Positions 26,892 to 35,001 of a DNA stretch of 35,001 nt are shown here, in pieces. Below the pieces are notes generated by a model. It saw nothing but the letters and a program-made list of their open reading frames with translations. It made no database searches and was not told the origin of the DNA. The stretch spans positions 1 to 35,001 of the forward strand of contig CAMKFB010000016.1 of assembly GCA_946411735.1 (NCBI GenBank), in the 5' to 3' direction. Position 1 is the stretch's first letter, and the number at the start of each line of letters is the position of its first letter. The translations under genes were made by a program, and so were the position numbers. The stretch comes from an uncultured Selenomonadales bacterium (GTDB lineage: Bacteria > Bacillota > Negativicutes > Selenomonadales > Selenomonadaceae).

Positions 26892-29800
26892 CGATCGACC
26901 CCTTTGTGCGTTAAAGCATGAAACAATCTCGCCCATTGCTCGGCAATTTTCGGCTGCGAAAACTTCTCGACGCTCCGCGCGGCGGCGGCGGACATTTTTT
27001 GTTGGAGCGCCTCGTCGGAGAGAATTTTAATGATCCGCTCGGCAAGCGCATCGACATCGCCGACCGGCACAAGATATCCGTTGACGCCGTCCTCGATCAT
27101 GTCCGAAGGACCGTAGTTGCAATCAAACGCCACCACCGGACAACCCTGCTGCAGACTTTCCGAAACGACCAGCCCGAAGCCTTCAAACGTGCTCGGAAAA
27201 AGCGACAGCGCCGAGTTCGCAAACACCGCCGGCATGTTATCGCAAAAGCCCTCAATGAGCACCGATCGCTCAAGACCTTCGGCGGCGATCCGTGCTTGAA
27301 TTTCCTCCTGCAATCCGCCGCTGCCGTAAAAATGCAACGTCGCTCGGGGAATTTTTTCGAGCACGCGCTTGAATGCCTCGATCGATTTTGCATGCCCCTT
27401 CTCCTCGGAGAAACGCCCCGCCTGCACAACGCGGAACGGATCAAACACGGTGCGTGGCTCGGACTCAAGGCGCGGCAGGGCGTGCGGGATCGTCACGACG
27501 TTATTCAGATGATACCGCTCGACAATGTCTTCGCGCTGCCGATTGGTCAGCGTGAGGATCGCGTCGGACTTGAGCCGATCGGTCAGCAAATATTGATGCC
27601 GCGCGCGCGTCTTGCCGTCTTTCAAATTGTAATGGATGCTGTGAAGGTGATGGATGACGTGCGCGTGCTGCGCGTCGGCTTGCTTGAGTTTGACGTAAGC
27701 GTCGGTGTACTCGGGCGTGCGATCACCGATTATGAAATGCGTGCGGCGATCGCTGTCGACAAGCTCAAAAACCCATTGCGCAATCGCCTCTTCGTGCGTC
27801 GAAAATTTTTGAGCTACGTTGCCGTCTCGAGCAAGGCGCTCCATCGATTGAAGCACGGATTTGTTCTCGACGATCTTATAAAACTCTCGAGCGGCAATCG
27901 ATCCGTCGGGGCGATAATACAACGCCTCCGTCGGCAAGCCGGTCGTCGGCTCGAGCGTTTGTCGACGACTCAAAAAGCCCAATGAATCATACGTGTCACG
28001 CCGAATCTTTTTGCCGTTCTCGAAAAAATTTATGTACCGCAACTTTTGATTGTCGGGATCGAAGATGCAATACATCAACAGGCGCTCGTTTCGCAGCACG
28101 CGCACATTCGACTCGACGTAATGCACTTGACAATCCGCGCTGATCGGCGGCAGTTGAGCGATCCGATCCGGCTCCGTCGCCCGATCGATCCCTTGAAAAT
28201 GATCGTACATGTTGAGGATCGGATTGTCGAGCCCGTACTTGGTAAGCTGCTCGACGACATCATTTTGATACTCGTGTGTGAGGAAATATGGCTCACAACC
28301 GAAATAGTTTTTGAAGAGGCGCGCGCGACGGAAGGCGGCGAACTCGATCCCCGCCGCTTTCGGCTTGATCGAGCGGAGCATGAAAAATATTACGCCCTTC
28401 TCTCGTTTGAACTCCGCCGCAAAACTTTCGATGTCGACGTTCGATTCGAGCACCGGCGGGGGCGATGAAACTTTTTCCTTCGGCGACTCGATTTCCGATT
28501 CGATCGTCGTCGTGTTGTCGGTCGACGGCTTATCGGACATTTGTCGGTTGAGCATGCCCGTACCTTCCGCTTTGCCCTCGAGCAGTTCTTTCGACGGTTG
28601 GGGCTCGTGATCGCGCCGCGCCAGATATCGTCGATAGGCGACAAACGCCGACAGGAAATGCTCTACGTCGTCGATCCGCACTCGAAACGCGTGATGTCGA
28701 ATGAAGAAGCTGCCGACGATGCTCCGCGGGTTTTTGAAGAACATTGCCAGCTCGGGATAAAAATAGCCGTTAAGCAAATTCTTTGCGCGCGACTCCATTG
28801 CAGCATAAAAATCGTCGAGCGGCACTTTTGATAAAAGATCGCTCATCTCGGGCATCGACTTCATGCGCTCGAGCATTGTATCGGCCGCCATCATCAACTC
28901 GAGGAGCGTCGGGAATTGCGTGTCGCGATGGTAAATGAACGGCAGGAAGCTTAAAAAGTTATTGATGCCGAACTTGAAATACTCCCTTTTGGGCTCGTAA
29001 GTTGTCAGCTCGTTGACCGCGTAGGACAGCCAGTGGTCGTGATTCTCCCAATGATCCGTCGCGATGAAACGCTTGAATGCCAACTCCGACGCCGCGCGGA
29101 GCCGATCGTCCTTCGTGATCGAATAGAGGCGCATCATCCCGAAAACCGCCTCGCCGTCGTAATAGACGATGCGGAACGGCTCCTTGACGGAGTAATCGGC
29201 GGCGTTGAGGACGTGGACGAAACTGCCGTCGGGATTTTGCATCGAATAAATGCCGCGCGCGATCGATTCCATCAACGGGAGATTTTTTTTTGTTTTCATC
29301 AGTTCGGCATGCTTGACGAGCGCCAGGAGCGTGACGCCGAGCGCGCCGAGTTTGATCTCATCGTCCTCGAGATCGATCGGATAAGCGGCGTCGGAGCCGT
29401 CGTCGAGCGTTCGATGTTTTATAAAAGTATCGATGCCGTAACGGAGCGCCTTATTGATCGCCGCGCCGAGCGTCGAGTTGCCGATCCTGCCGTAAGTCTC
29501 GTAGACGTCGAGCATCGCGAAGATCGAGCTGAAGTGTCGCAGCGTGTTATAGCCGGGGACGACTTTATCAAAGCACGGATAATGCCCGTAAATAAATCGA
29601 CCGTTCTTCTGAACTTCTTTGGCAAGGTAAGCGGCGCCGTTGCGGGCGAATTGCAGGAAGGAGGGCTCGTCGATCGGCGAAATCTCCCGATGACCCGCGT
29701 CGAGCCCCGTGCCGGTGAGCGGCAGCGGCGTCTTATCGTCGTCGGAGATGAACATGCCGACGGTGGTGAAGACGACGACGGGCTCATCGGGCGCGGGCAT

Positions 29801-30268
29801 TTGACAATCCCGATCGAAACGAATTTTATAATATTCCTCGAAACGCTTCGGTCGAACGACGCAATACTTGCTGCCTTCCTTGCCGTCGCGATAGATCATG
29901 GCGTTGGCGTTGAGCTCGGACTCGGTGAAGGCAACGTTATAGTCGGGATCGAGCGCGACGCCTTGACGGAAATAATTGCGGCGCGTCTTGCCGATCAGCT
30001 TTAAAAACTCCGCCCAAGTCATCTGTTGCTCCTCGACCACCCAATCCGCGCGGAGTATGGTCGACTTGATCGATCTGAGCGCGGATTTGAGCGACGAGAG
30101 CGCATCGAGCCAAGCGTCGGCGGGATCGGGCGATGAAGCGTGACGCGTGATCGCGCGCGTTTTCATGTCGGATGCCGACAAAAAAAGTCGGCAAGGTCGT
30201 ATATCGTAAATGCTCGGCGTGTTGAGAACCGCGAGGCATAATCGTTTTGCCAATTGATCTAGAGACAT
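26888..30268 (-). CDS. Fusion of helical-barrel module and TagE-like GT4 glycosyltransferase (1126 aa)
   Basis: Residues about 1-560 are the N-module plus barrel shared with the neighbours (CRLFLSASDMKTRAITRHAS, VYYDGEAVFGMMRLYSIT, DHWENHDHWLSYA). After a linker rich in S/T/E (about 565-610), residues about 620-1126 are a glycosyltransferase: the N-terminal part starts GVIFFMLRSIKPKAAGIEFA and resembles poly(glycerol-phosphate) glucosyltransferases (TagE/GtfA type). The GT4 half has VVQAGRFSEEKGHAKSIEAF, FYGSGGLQEEI and the donor-binding E-x7-E in STFEGFGLVVSESL. A retaining sugar transferase with a nucleotide-sugar donor is likely. No membrane segment. Start 30268 has AAAGGAG. It follows the first CapA-MurF gene by 61 bp and overlaps the peptidase gene by 4 bp. 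Confidence 0.85.
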   Translation of the reverse strand: MSLDQLAKRLCLAVLNTPSIYDIRPCRLFLSASDMKTRAITRHASSPDPADAWLDALSSLKSALRSIKSTILRADWVVEEQQMTWAEFLKLIGKTRRNYFRQGVALDPDYNVAFTESELNANAMIYRDGKEGSKYCVVRPKRFEEYYKIRFDRDCQMPAPDEPVVVFTTVGMFISDDDKTPLPLTGTGLDAGHREISPIDEPSFLQFARNGAAYLAKEVQKNGRFIYGHYPCFDKVVPGYNTLRHFSSIFAMLDVYETYGRIGNSTLGAAINKALRYGIDTFIKHRTLDDGSDAAYPIDLEDDEIKLGALGVTLLALVKHAELMKTKKNLPLMESIARGIYSMQNPDGSFVHVLNAADYSVKEPFRIVYYDGEAVFGMMRLYSITKDDRLRAASELAFKRFIATDHWENHDHWLSYAVNELTTYEPKREYFKFGINNFLSFLPFIYHRDTQFPTLLELMMAADTMLERMKSMPEMSDLLSKVPLDDFYAAMESRAKNLLNGYFYPELAMFFKNPRSIVGSFFIRHHAFRVRIDDVEHFLSAFVAYRRYLARRDHEPQPSKELLEGKAEGTGMLNRQMSDKPSTDNTTTIESEIESPKEKVSSPPPVLESNVDIESFAAEFKREKGVIFFMLRSIKPKAAGIEFAAFRRARLFKNYFGCEPYFLTHEYQNDVVEQLTKYGLDNPILNMYDHFQGIDRATEPDRIAQLPPISADCQVHYVESNVRVLRNERLLMYCIFDPDNQKLRYINFFENGKKIRRDTYDSLGFLSRRQTLEPTTGLPTEALYYRPDGSIAAREFYKIVENKSVLQSMERLARDGNVAQKFSTHEEAIAQWVFELVDSDRRTHFIIGDRTPEYTDAYVKLKQADAQHAHVIHHLHSIHYNLKDGKTRARHQYLLTDRLKSDAILTLTNRQREDIVERYHLNNVVTIPHALPRLESEPRTVFDPFRVVQAGRFSEEKGHAKSIEAFKRVLEKIPRATLHFYGSGGLQEEIQARIAAEGLERSVLIEGFCDNMPAVFANSALSLFPSTFEGFGLVVSESLQQGCPVVAFDCNYGPSDMIEDGVNGYLVPVGDVDALAERIIKILSDEALQQKMSAAAARSVEKFSQPKIAEQWARLFHALTHKGVDR

Positions 30269-30329
30269 GATAATCTCCTTTCACCGGAGGAAGTCTTTTG
30301 CGCATTATACCACGCCGCCGAAAACTAAA

Positions 30330-33158
30330 TCAATCCGAAGCGACAACGGTGCTTTTGAGGTATTTGACGACGCGGTCGAGATGCGTCGCGTGAGACGACT
30401 TGATCAGAACGGTGTCGCCGTCCCGAAGGCAGCCGTCAATCTCATTGATCAAATCCTCAAGCTGCGCGAAGTGCCGGGCATTGACGGCGTCCTTGATATC
30501 CTCCCAAAGGTATTTCATGTATTCGCCGCAGAGGAGCACGCGATCGGCTTGGGATTCGAGGACGACATCCTTGAGCTTTCGATGGATCGGGATAGACTCC
30601 TGAGCGAGTTCGGTGATGTCGCCGAGCACCGCCACGCGATGACCGGCGTTCTGTTCGATCTCCTTGAGATATCGGAGGTCACCGCTCATCGAACCGAGGT
30701 TGGCGTTGTAAGTGCTGTCGATGAGACGGAGATTTTTGCCGCCGCGATTGACTTTGATCAGATTGCCGCGTTGCGAGACGGGCGAAAAACTCTTCAATCT
30801 TTCGAGCGCCTCTTCGATCGAAAAGCCCACCGCGAACGACACGCCGATCGCCGCAAGCGCATCGTAGAGTTGTACCGCCGGTCCGGTACACTCGAGCACA
30901 TATTCTTTGCCTCCGAAGGTGAAGGTGCTGCCGCTGACGAGTTCCGTCATGCGAATGCGCGCCTCGGGATGCGTGCCGAAGGTGATAATGTTGAGCTTTG
31001 CAGCCCGCGCCTTGCTTTCAAAGGCATCGTAAAATTCCATGTCGCGATTGAGGATCGCATAGCCGCCGGGTTTCATGCCGCAAAGGACTTTACTTTTGGT
31101 CTCGACGACGCCCTCGATCGAGCCGTGGACGGCGATGTGCGCGTGGCTGATCGACGTGACGACCGCGATATCGGGCGTGATCTCGTAAGTGATCGGTCCT
31201 CTACTCATCACGAACGCCTCTGACGCCATTTCGAAGATCGCGAAGGCGGCATTGGGCAAAACATTCGCGGCAATGATCGGCACCCAAATGGTGTTTTTGT
31301 TGAGGAATGTGCGCGAGCACAGCAGCTTTTCTGACAGGATGTGGTAAATCATCGATTGAGTGGTGGTCTTGCCGCTCGAGCCGGTAACGGCGATCACCTT
31401 GCCTTGAAAGCGTCGATAAGCCGCAACGCCGAGCTCAAAGACGGCGCTGTAGGGGCGCGACACTTTCAATTGCGGCATCTCGGGCGGCACATCATTGCGG
31501 CGTTCGCTGACGATGAGTCCTCCGACTTTTGCCGGCAACGTCCCCTTCCATCTTGCCGATGTCCAAAAACTGTCGGGCGGCGCAAACAGCACGGGCGTCT
31601 TCCAATAAGTGTTTTGCATATACCCGAAATTGCAGATGACCGATTGAGCAAACCAACCCTCGGGCGGCGGCACGATCCATTCGCCGTCGGTGACGTCGAC
31701 AATCTGTTGCGCCGTCCAAAGCCGATTGGGATGCCACTCGTAAACGCTCGCGGGATATTCTTTTTTGATGTAAGACGTATTTGGAAAATGCACGTCGATG
31801 CCCGTCGGCGCCGAATATTTTCCAAGCGATTGATTGCCGTCGAAGACTTCAACCGTCAACTGCAGATCGATATTGAGGAGATTGCCTCTCGGCGGCGGCA
31901 TCATTGCAAAGCGCTCACGGTAGATCACGCCCGCCTTCCATCGATTGGTCGGGAATTGCCAATTGCAGAACTCGTGACGGGAATTTTCGCCCCAGGCTCC
32001 CATTTTGCACTCGCGCTCGGGCTCCGCGCGGAGCGACAGTCGATAACTGCGATCGATCGGCTGCTCGATCGACCAAAAGGTCTCTACGAGGATCGGCTGC
32101 CGCCGCGTCAAACGTTCGGGCTCGACGCGCCAACCGAGCAATGTCAACGCGCCGAAATGTTGAGGACGAATTATAGCGTCCTCGGGCACGCGCTCGACCG
32201 TCCACTCGGGGCGCGGTTCGCTCAACGGCTTGATCAGCATATGAATCAGGCTCGAGACCTCGATCGGTGTCAGCACATCGGAGTGCTCGTCGGCATATTG
32301 AAAGTTCGGTCTCGAAATGTCTTCGCCTCCGCGCGTAGGCGGCGCGAAGTCGATCTCGATTATGCCTTTATCGTTGATCGTCACATCGGTTCCGATTTTT
32401 TTTGCGTTCGCGAGGAAGGCGTTATTGATCCGCTCCTTTGATACGGTCGCCGGCACGGTGTAGCACTCGCGCCGACGCAGCGCCGTAAATTCGACGTGCT
32501 TGACGCCATCCCGATCGACCGTCAACAAATAACAGCCGCTGTCCTTTTCGCCAGGCTCGTCGTGCAGAAGGAAGCCCGCGGCATAGATGATCGGGCGCTC
32601 GTTATGTTTTTCGACGCGCGTGAGAAGTCTCGAGTGATTGCCGAGGACGGCGTCGGCGCCGCAATCGAGCAACGCCCGCGCGAACTCTCTTGTCTCATCG
32701 AAATATTTATCGGCAGCGGGATTCCAATCGACGGCGATGAAAATCGTGTCGGCTTGCTTGCGAAGGTCGGCGATGCGCTTGGAAGCGATGTCGGAGAAAT
32801 TTTCGTCGGCAATGTCGACGGGAAGGAGCGCGATCGTCTGATCGACAACGCGAATGAGGACGGGGCGGTCGTCGACGTGAATGATGCCGGCTTGATCGAG
32901 CAGGCGGTTTTGATCCGACAGCGCTTGACGATTGCCGGTGATCACGACGTCGATGCCGGCGCCGGTGAGAACATTGATCATCTCGGGGCGCGCGTACATA
33001 GGCGCGGGCTCGTCGAAGGGCGTCACGAGACCGATCAGATTGACGATACGAAGATCGGCGTCGCGCATCGTGGTGATGTTGCCGAACGGAGCCCGACTGC
33101 TTCCGTGCATGCGGCGACCGAGATTGACTCCTCCGCCGTAGAAAATCTCTACTGCCAT
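30330..33158 (-). CDS. CapA-like / beta-sandwich / MurF-like ligase fusion (942 aa), first gene of the array
   Basis: Residues about 1-260 have the CapA (PGA_cap) fold but with altered motifs: FYGGGVNLGRR (GD lost), VNLIGL (NLE lost), TGNRQAL (NNH lost), AVDWNP (HWG lost), GNHSRLL (GCHSH altered). About 355-470 is the beta-sandwich (PLSEPRPEWTVERVPEDA, FPTNRWKAGVIY). From about 480 the MurF-like ligase is complete: QQIVDVTDGEWIV, P-loop VTGSSGKTTTQSM near 590, FEMASEAFVMSRG, VVTSISHAHIA, LIDSTYNANLGSM and VLGDITELA. The CapA part is probably structural or regulatory, the ligase active. Start 33158 has GGAGG. It is driven by an extended -10 promoter at 33200-33192, back to back with ulaG. Confidence 0.85.
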   Translation of the reverse strand: MAVEIFYGGGVNLGRRMHGSSRAPFGNITTMRDADLRIVNLIGLVTPFDEPAPMYARPEMINVLTGAGIDVVITGNRQALSDQNRLLDQAGIIHVDDRPVLIRVVDQTIALLPVDIADENFSDIASKRIADLRKQADTIFIAVDWNPAADKYFDETREFARALLDCGADAVLGNHSRLLTRVEKHNERPIIYAAGFLLHDEPGEKDSGCYLLTVDRDGVKHVEFTALRRRECYTVPATVSKERINNAFLANAKKIGTDVTINDKGIIEIDFAPPTRGGEDISRPNFQYADEHSDVLTPIEVSSLIHMLIKPLSEPRPEWTVERVPEDAIIRPQHFGALTLLGWRVEPERLTRRQPILVETFWSIEQPIDRSYRLSLRAEPERECKMGAWGENSRHEFCNWQFPTNRWKAGVIYRERFAMMPPPRGNLLNIDLQLTVEVFDGNQSLGKYSAPTGIDVHFPNTSYIKKEYPASVYEWHPNRLWTAQQIVDVTDGEWIVPPPEGWFAQSVICNFGYMQNTYWKTPVLFAPPDSFWTSARWKGTLPAKVGGLIVSERRNDVPPEMPQLKVSRPYSAVFELGVAAYRRFQGKVIAVTGSSGKTTTQSMIYHILSEKLLCSRTFLNKNTIWVPIIAANVLPNAAFAIFEMASEAFVMSRGPITYEITPDIAVVTSISHAHIAVHGSIEGVVETKSKVLCGMKPGGYAILNRDMEFYDAFESKARAAKLNIITFGTHPEARIRMTELVSGSTFTFGGKEYVLECTGPAVQLYDALAAIGVSFAVGFSIEEALERLKSFSPVSQRGNLIKVNRGGKNLRLIDSTYNANLGSMSGDLRYLKEIEQNAGHRVAVLGDITELAQESIPIHRKLKDVVLESQADRVLLCGEYMKYLWEDIKDAVNARHFAQLEDLINEIDGCLRDGDTVLIKSSHATHLDRVVKYLKSTVVASD

Positions 33159-33191
33159 AAAAATTGTCCTCCTTCGATGTGAATCTCAAAA

Positions 33192-33224
33192 ATTATATCA
33201 CAAACGATGCGTCGGTGGTATAAT
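33192..33224. promoter_or_regulatory. Back-to-back promoters for the array and for ulaG-gnd
   Basis: Minus strand: extended -10 TGATATAAT (33200-33192), serving the CapA-MurF gene. Plus strand: extended -10 TGGTATAAT (33216-33224), serving ulaG. Neither has a good -35. The two -10 elements face away from each other about 20 bp apart, so polymerases would compete for the same DNA and both units could be co-regulated. Confidence 0.6.
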
Positions 33225-33244
33225 AAATATTGGAGGTGATCACA

Positions 33245-34264
33245 TTGAACGTAAACGAAGTGATACGCGACGATTGGCTGCGCGCGATCTTCCCCGAGTG
33301 GGGGACGTGGCTGGTCGAGGAGATCGAGGCGGAAAAAGTTCCGCGCGGAAATGTCGCGATGTGGTGGCTGGGCTGCATGGGCGTGTGGCTCAAGACGGCG
33401 CGCCCGACGAATTTGACGATTGATTTTTGGGTGGGGACGGGCAAGCGCTCACATCCGACGACGCCGATGTCGACGACGCATCAGTACTACAAGATGTGCC
33501 GGAGTCGGATCACGCAACCGAATTTGCGCTTGACGGCGGTGCCGATCGATCCGTTCGCGGTGAAAAATCTTGACGCGTTTCTGTCGACGCATTTCCACAG
33601 CGATCATATCGACCCGTACGCGACGGCGGCAGTGCTGAGGAATTGTCCGTCAGCGAAATTCGTCGGACCTCGGGCGTGCGTCGACATATGGCGTTCGTGG
33701 AGCGTGCCGGAGGATCGATTGATCGAAGTGCGTCCCGGCGACGAGCTCACGATCGGAGATGTGAAGATCACGGCGCTCGAGTCATTTGATCGGACGCTTG
33801 AGTTGACGGAATATCCGATCGCCGGCGTCGAGGGCACGCTCGAGGAGAAGGCGGTCAATTATGTGCTCGAGACGAGCAGCGGCGTGATCTATCACGCGGG
33901 CGATTCGCATTACGCGGATCGATTTGTCGAGCACGGCAAGAAATTTGACATCGACGTGGCGATCGGCGCCTATGCGCATAATCCGATAGGGATCACGGAC
34001 AAGATGACGGCGTCGGATTTTTTGCGAATGGGCGAGTCGCTGGGCGCGAAGGTGATCATTCCGATGCACTACGACACGTGGAGCAACTTCCAATCGGACG
34101 TGCGCGAGATCGAGGCGCTGTATCGGCTGCAAGCGGAGCGGCTCGGCTACAAATTTCATCCGTACATCTGGCAGTTGGGCGGCAAGTACGTTTATCCGCT
34201 CGAGCGCGACAAAAAGTATTTTAATTATGAACGCGGCTTCCCCGACGCTTTCGAGAACAATTAG
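33245..34264 (+). CDS. ulaG: UlaG-like L-ascorbate-6-phosphate lactonase (metallo-beta-lactamase fold)
   Basis: 339 residues. UlaG hydrolyses L-ascorbate 6-phosphate to 3-keto-L-gulonate 6-phosphate, using a metallo-beta-lactamase fold. The metal motif THFHSDHID lies near residue 120. WWLGCMGVWLKT, NLTIDFWVGTGK, GVIYHAGDSHYADRF and IPMHYDTWSNF are typical of the family. The start is a TTG at 33245 (NVNEVIRDDWLRAIF) with a near-perfect GGAGGTGAT just upstream, preferred over an in-frame TTG at 33230. No UlaABC transporter or other ula gene is in view, so the lactone substrate may differ. It forms a unit with gnd, 13 bp downstream. Confidence 0.92.
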   Translation: MNVNEVIRDDWLRAIFPEWGTWLVEEIEAEKVPRGNVAMWWLGCMGVWLKTARPTNLTIDFWVGTGKRSHPTTPMSTTHQYYKMCRSRITQPNLRLTAVPIDPFAVKNLDAFLSTHFHSDHIDPYATAAVLRNCPSAKFVGPRACVDIWRSWSVPEDRLIEVRPGDELTIGDVKITALESFDRTLELTEYPIAGVEGTLEEKAVNYVLETSSGVIYHAGDSHYADRFVEHGKKFDIDVAIGAYAHNPIGITDKMTASDFLRMGESLGAKVIIPMHYDTWSNFQSDVREIEALYRLQAERLGYKFHPYIWQLGGKYVYPLERDKKYFNYERGFPDAFENN

Positions 34265-34277
34265 GAGGCACTGATTT

Positions 34278-35001
34278 ATGGACATCGGCATGGTCGGCTT
34301 GGCGGTGATGGGGCGGAGCTTGGCGCTCAACATGGCGGATCACGGCTTCAAAGTTTCGGCGTGGAATTATACTCTCGATCTGACGGAGCAATTTGCGCGC
34401 GAACATCCTCACGCCAACGTCAAGACTTTCTTCGATCTCAAAGAGTTTGTTCAATCGCTCGAGCGCCCGCGCAAAATCATGCTCATGATCATGGCGGGCG
34501 CGCCCGTCGACTCGACGCTCGACAGTTTGATGCCGCTGCTCGAGGCGGGCGACATCGTGTTCGACGGCGGCAATTCCTATTTCGAGGACACGATCCGTCG
34601 ACACGCGCGGGCGAAGGCGGCGGGCGTCAATTACTTCGGCGTGGGCATAAGCGGCGGCGAGTCGGGCGCGCGCAACGGTCCGTGCATCATGCCCGGCGGC
34701 GATCGCGATGCCTACGAGAGCGTTCGACCGATTTTCGAGGCGATTGCCGCGCGCGCCTCGGGCGAACCCTGCTGTACTTATATCGGCTCCGACGGCGCCG
34801 GACATTACGTCAAAATGGTGCACAACGGCATCGAGTACGCCGATATGCAATTGATCGCCGAGAGCTATCTGCTGTTGAAGGAGGTCTGCGGGCTCAACAA
34901 TCGCTCGATCGGCGCGACGTTCGGTCGATGGAATGAGGGCGAGCTCGAGAGTTTTCTGATCGAGATCACGTCGAAAATTTTTGCAGAGGATGATCCCGAG
35001 G
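34278..35001 (+). CDS. gnd: 6-phosphogluconate dehydrogenase, N-terminal part (cut by window edge)
   Basis: Decarboxylating dehydrogenase of the oxidative pentose phosphate pathway: 6-phosphogluconate to ribulose 5-phosphate with NAD(P)H. The first 241 codons are visible. The dinucleotide fold begins MDIGMVGLAVMGRSLALNMA. The substrate motifs FDGGNSYFEDTIRR, GVGISGGESGARNGPCIMPGG and GHYVKMVHNGIEYAD (catalytic Lys and Asn) are intact. AGGAGG precedes the ATG by about 9 bases. It is co-transcribed with ulaG, so the pair may feed sugar acids into the pentose phosphate pool. Confidence 0.97.
   Translation, partial: MDIGMVGLAVMGRSLALNMADHGFKVSAWNYTLDLTEQFAREHPHANVKTFFDLKEFVQSLERPRKIMLMIMAGAPVDSTLDSLMPLLEAGDIVFDGGNSYFEDTIRRHARAKAAGVNYFGVGISGGESGARNGPCIMPGGDRDAYESVRPIFEAIAARASGEPCCTYIGSDGAGHYVKMVHNGIEYADMQLIAESYLLLKEVCGLNNRSIGATFGRWNEGELESFLIEITSKIFAEDDPE

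Noticed and set aside
13839-33158. Calling the array a classical poly-gamma-glutamate (capBCA/pgsBCA) operon
   Set aside because: The ligases have MurF landmarks over a full three-domain MurF length, there is no CapC-like membrane protein, and the CapA domains lack a membrane anchor.

Overview
The window looks like a chromosomal piece of a Bacillota-type bacterium, possibly a Negativicute. The support is strong GGAGG ribosome binding sites, GTG and TTG starts, consensus -35/-10 boxes, a str operon (rpsL-rpsG-fusA), an RqcH/NFACT gene, and a base composition I estimate at a little under 60% G+C. The lineage is inference; no rRNA or tRNA gene was seen.

Region 1 (1-6.5 kb): fusA (cut by the window edge), rpsG and rpsL run leftwards from a strong promoter just upstream of rpsL. 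An RqcH-like NFACT gene follows. A roughly 260-bp locus with two convergent promoters, a 38-codon hydrophobic ORF and matching inverted ends looks like a type I toxin-antitoxin module. Then come cobA/btuR (minus) and a membrane-anchored SGNH hydrolase (plus).

Region 2 (6.6-13.8 kb): ttcA, ilvN, an aldo/keto reductase and ilvC run leftwards. Divergently, rsmD, coaD, a coiled-coil protein, a hexapeptide acetyltransferase and two half-size CHR (chromate) transporters run rightwards. Two copies of a ~79-bp structured intergenic repeat lie at 6.58 and 13.13 kb.

Region 3 (13.8-33.2 kb) is the notable part. It is a ~19-kb leftward array of tightly spaced genes built by shuffling a few modules: an unrecognised N-terminal module plus an alpha-helical barrel, a CapA (PGA_cap) phosphoesterase-like domain, a beta-sandwich, a MurF-like ATP-dependent amide ligase, and a TagE-like GT4 glycosyltransferase. 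The order of transcription is CapA-MurF, barrel-GT4, secreted HExxH peptidase, a decayed CapA/MurF relic, barrel-barrel, a GT/CapA/MurF chimera broken by one TGA, an M15 peptidase, and a 1559-residue barrel-CapA-MurF fusion. Several copies have lost conserved residues while a sister copy keeps them. A C9 tract at the chimera's 3' end would fuse it to the M15 peptidase if it gained one C. Apart from the secreted peptidase, these proteins show no signal peptide or membrane segment, so the chemistry is probably cytoplasmic. My best inference is synthesis or decoration of a cell-surface glycan or peptide polymer with amide-linked groups; the product is unknown.

Region 4 (33.2-35 kb): from a promoter region shared back to back with the array, ulaG and gnd (cut by the window edge) run rightwards, suggesting sugar-acid/pentose phosphate metabolism.

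The palindrome CCGCGCGG recurs about 29 times through the whole window, well above chance.
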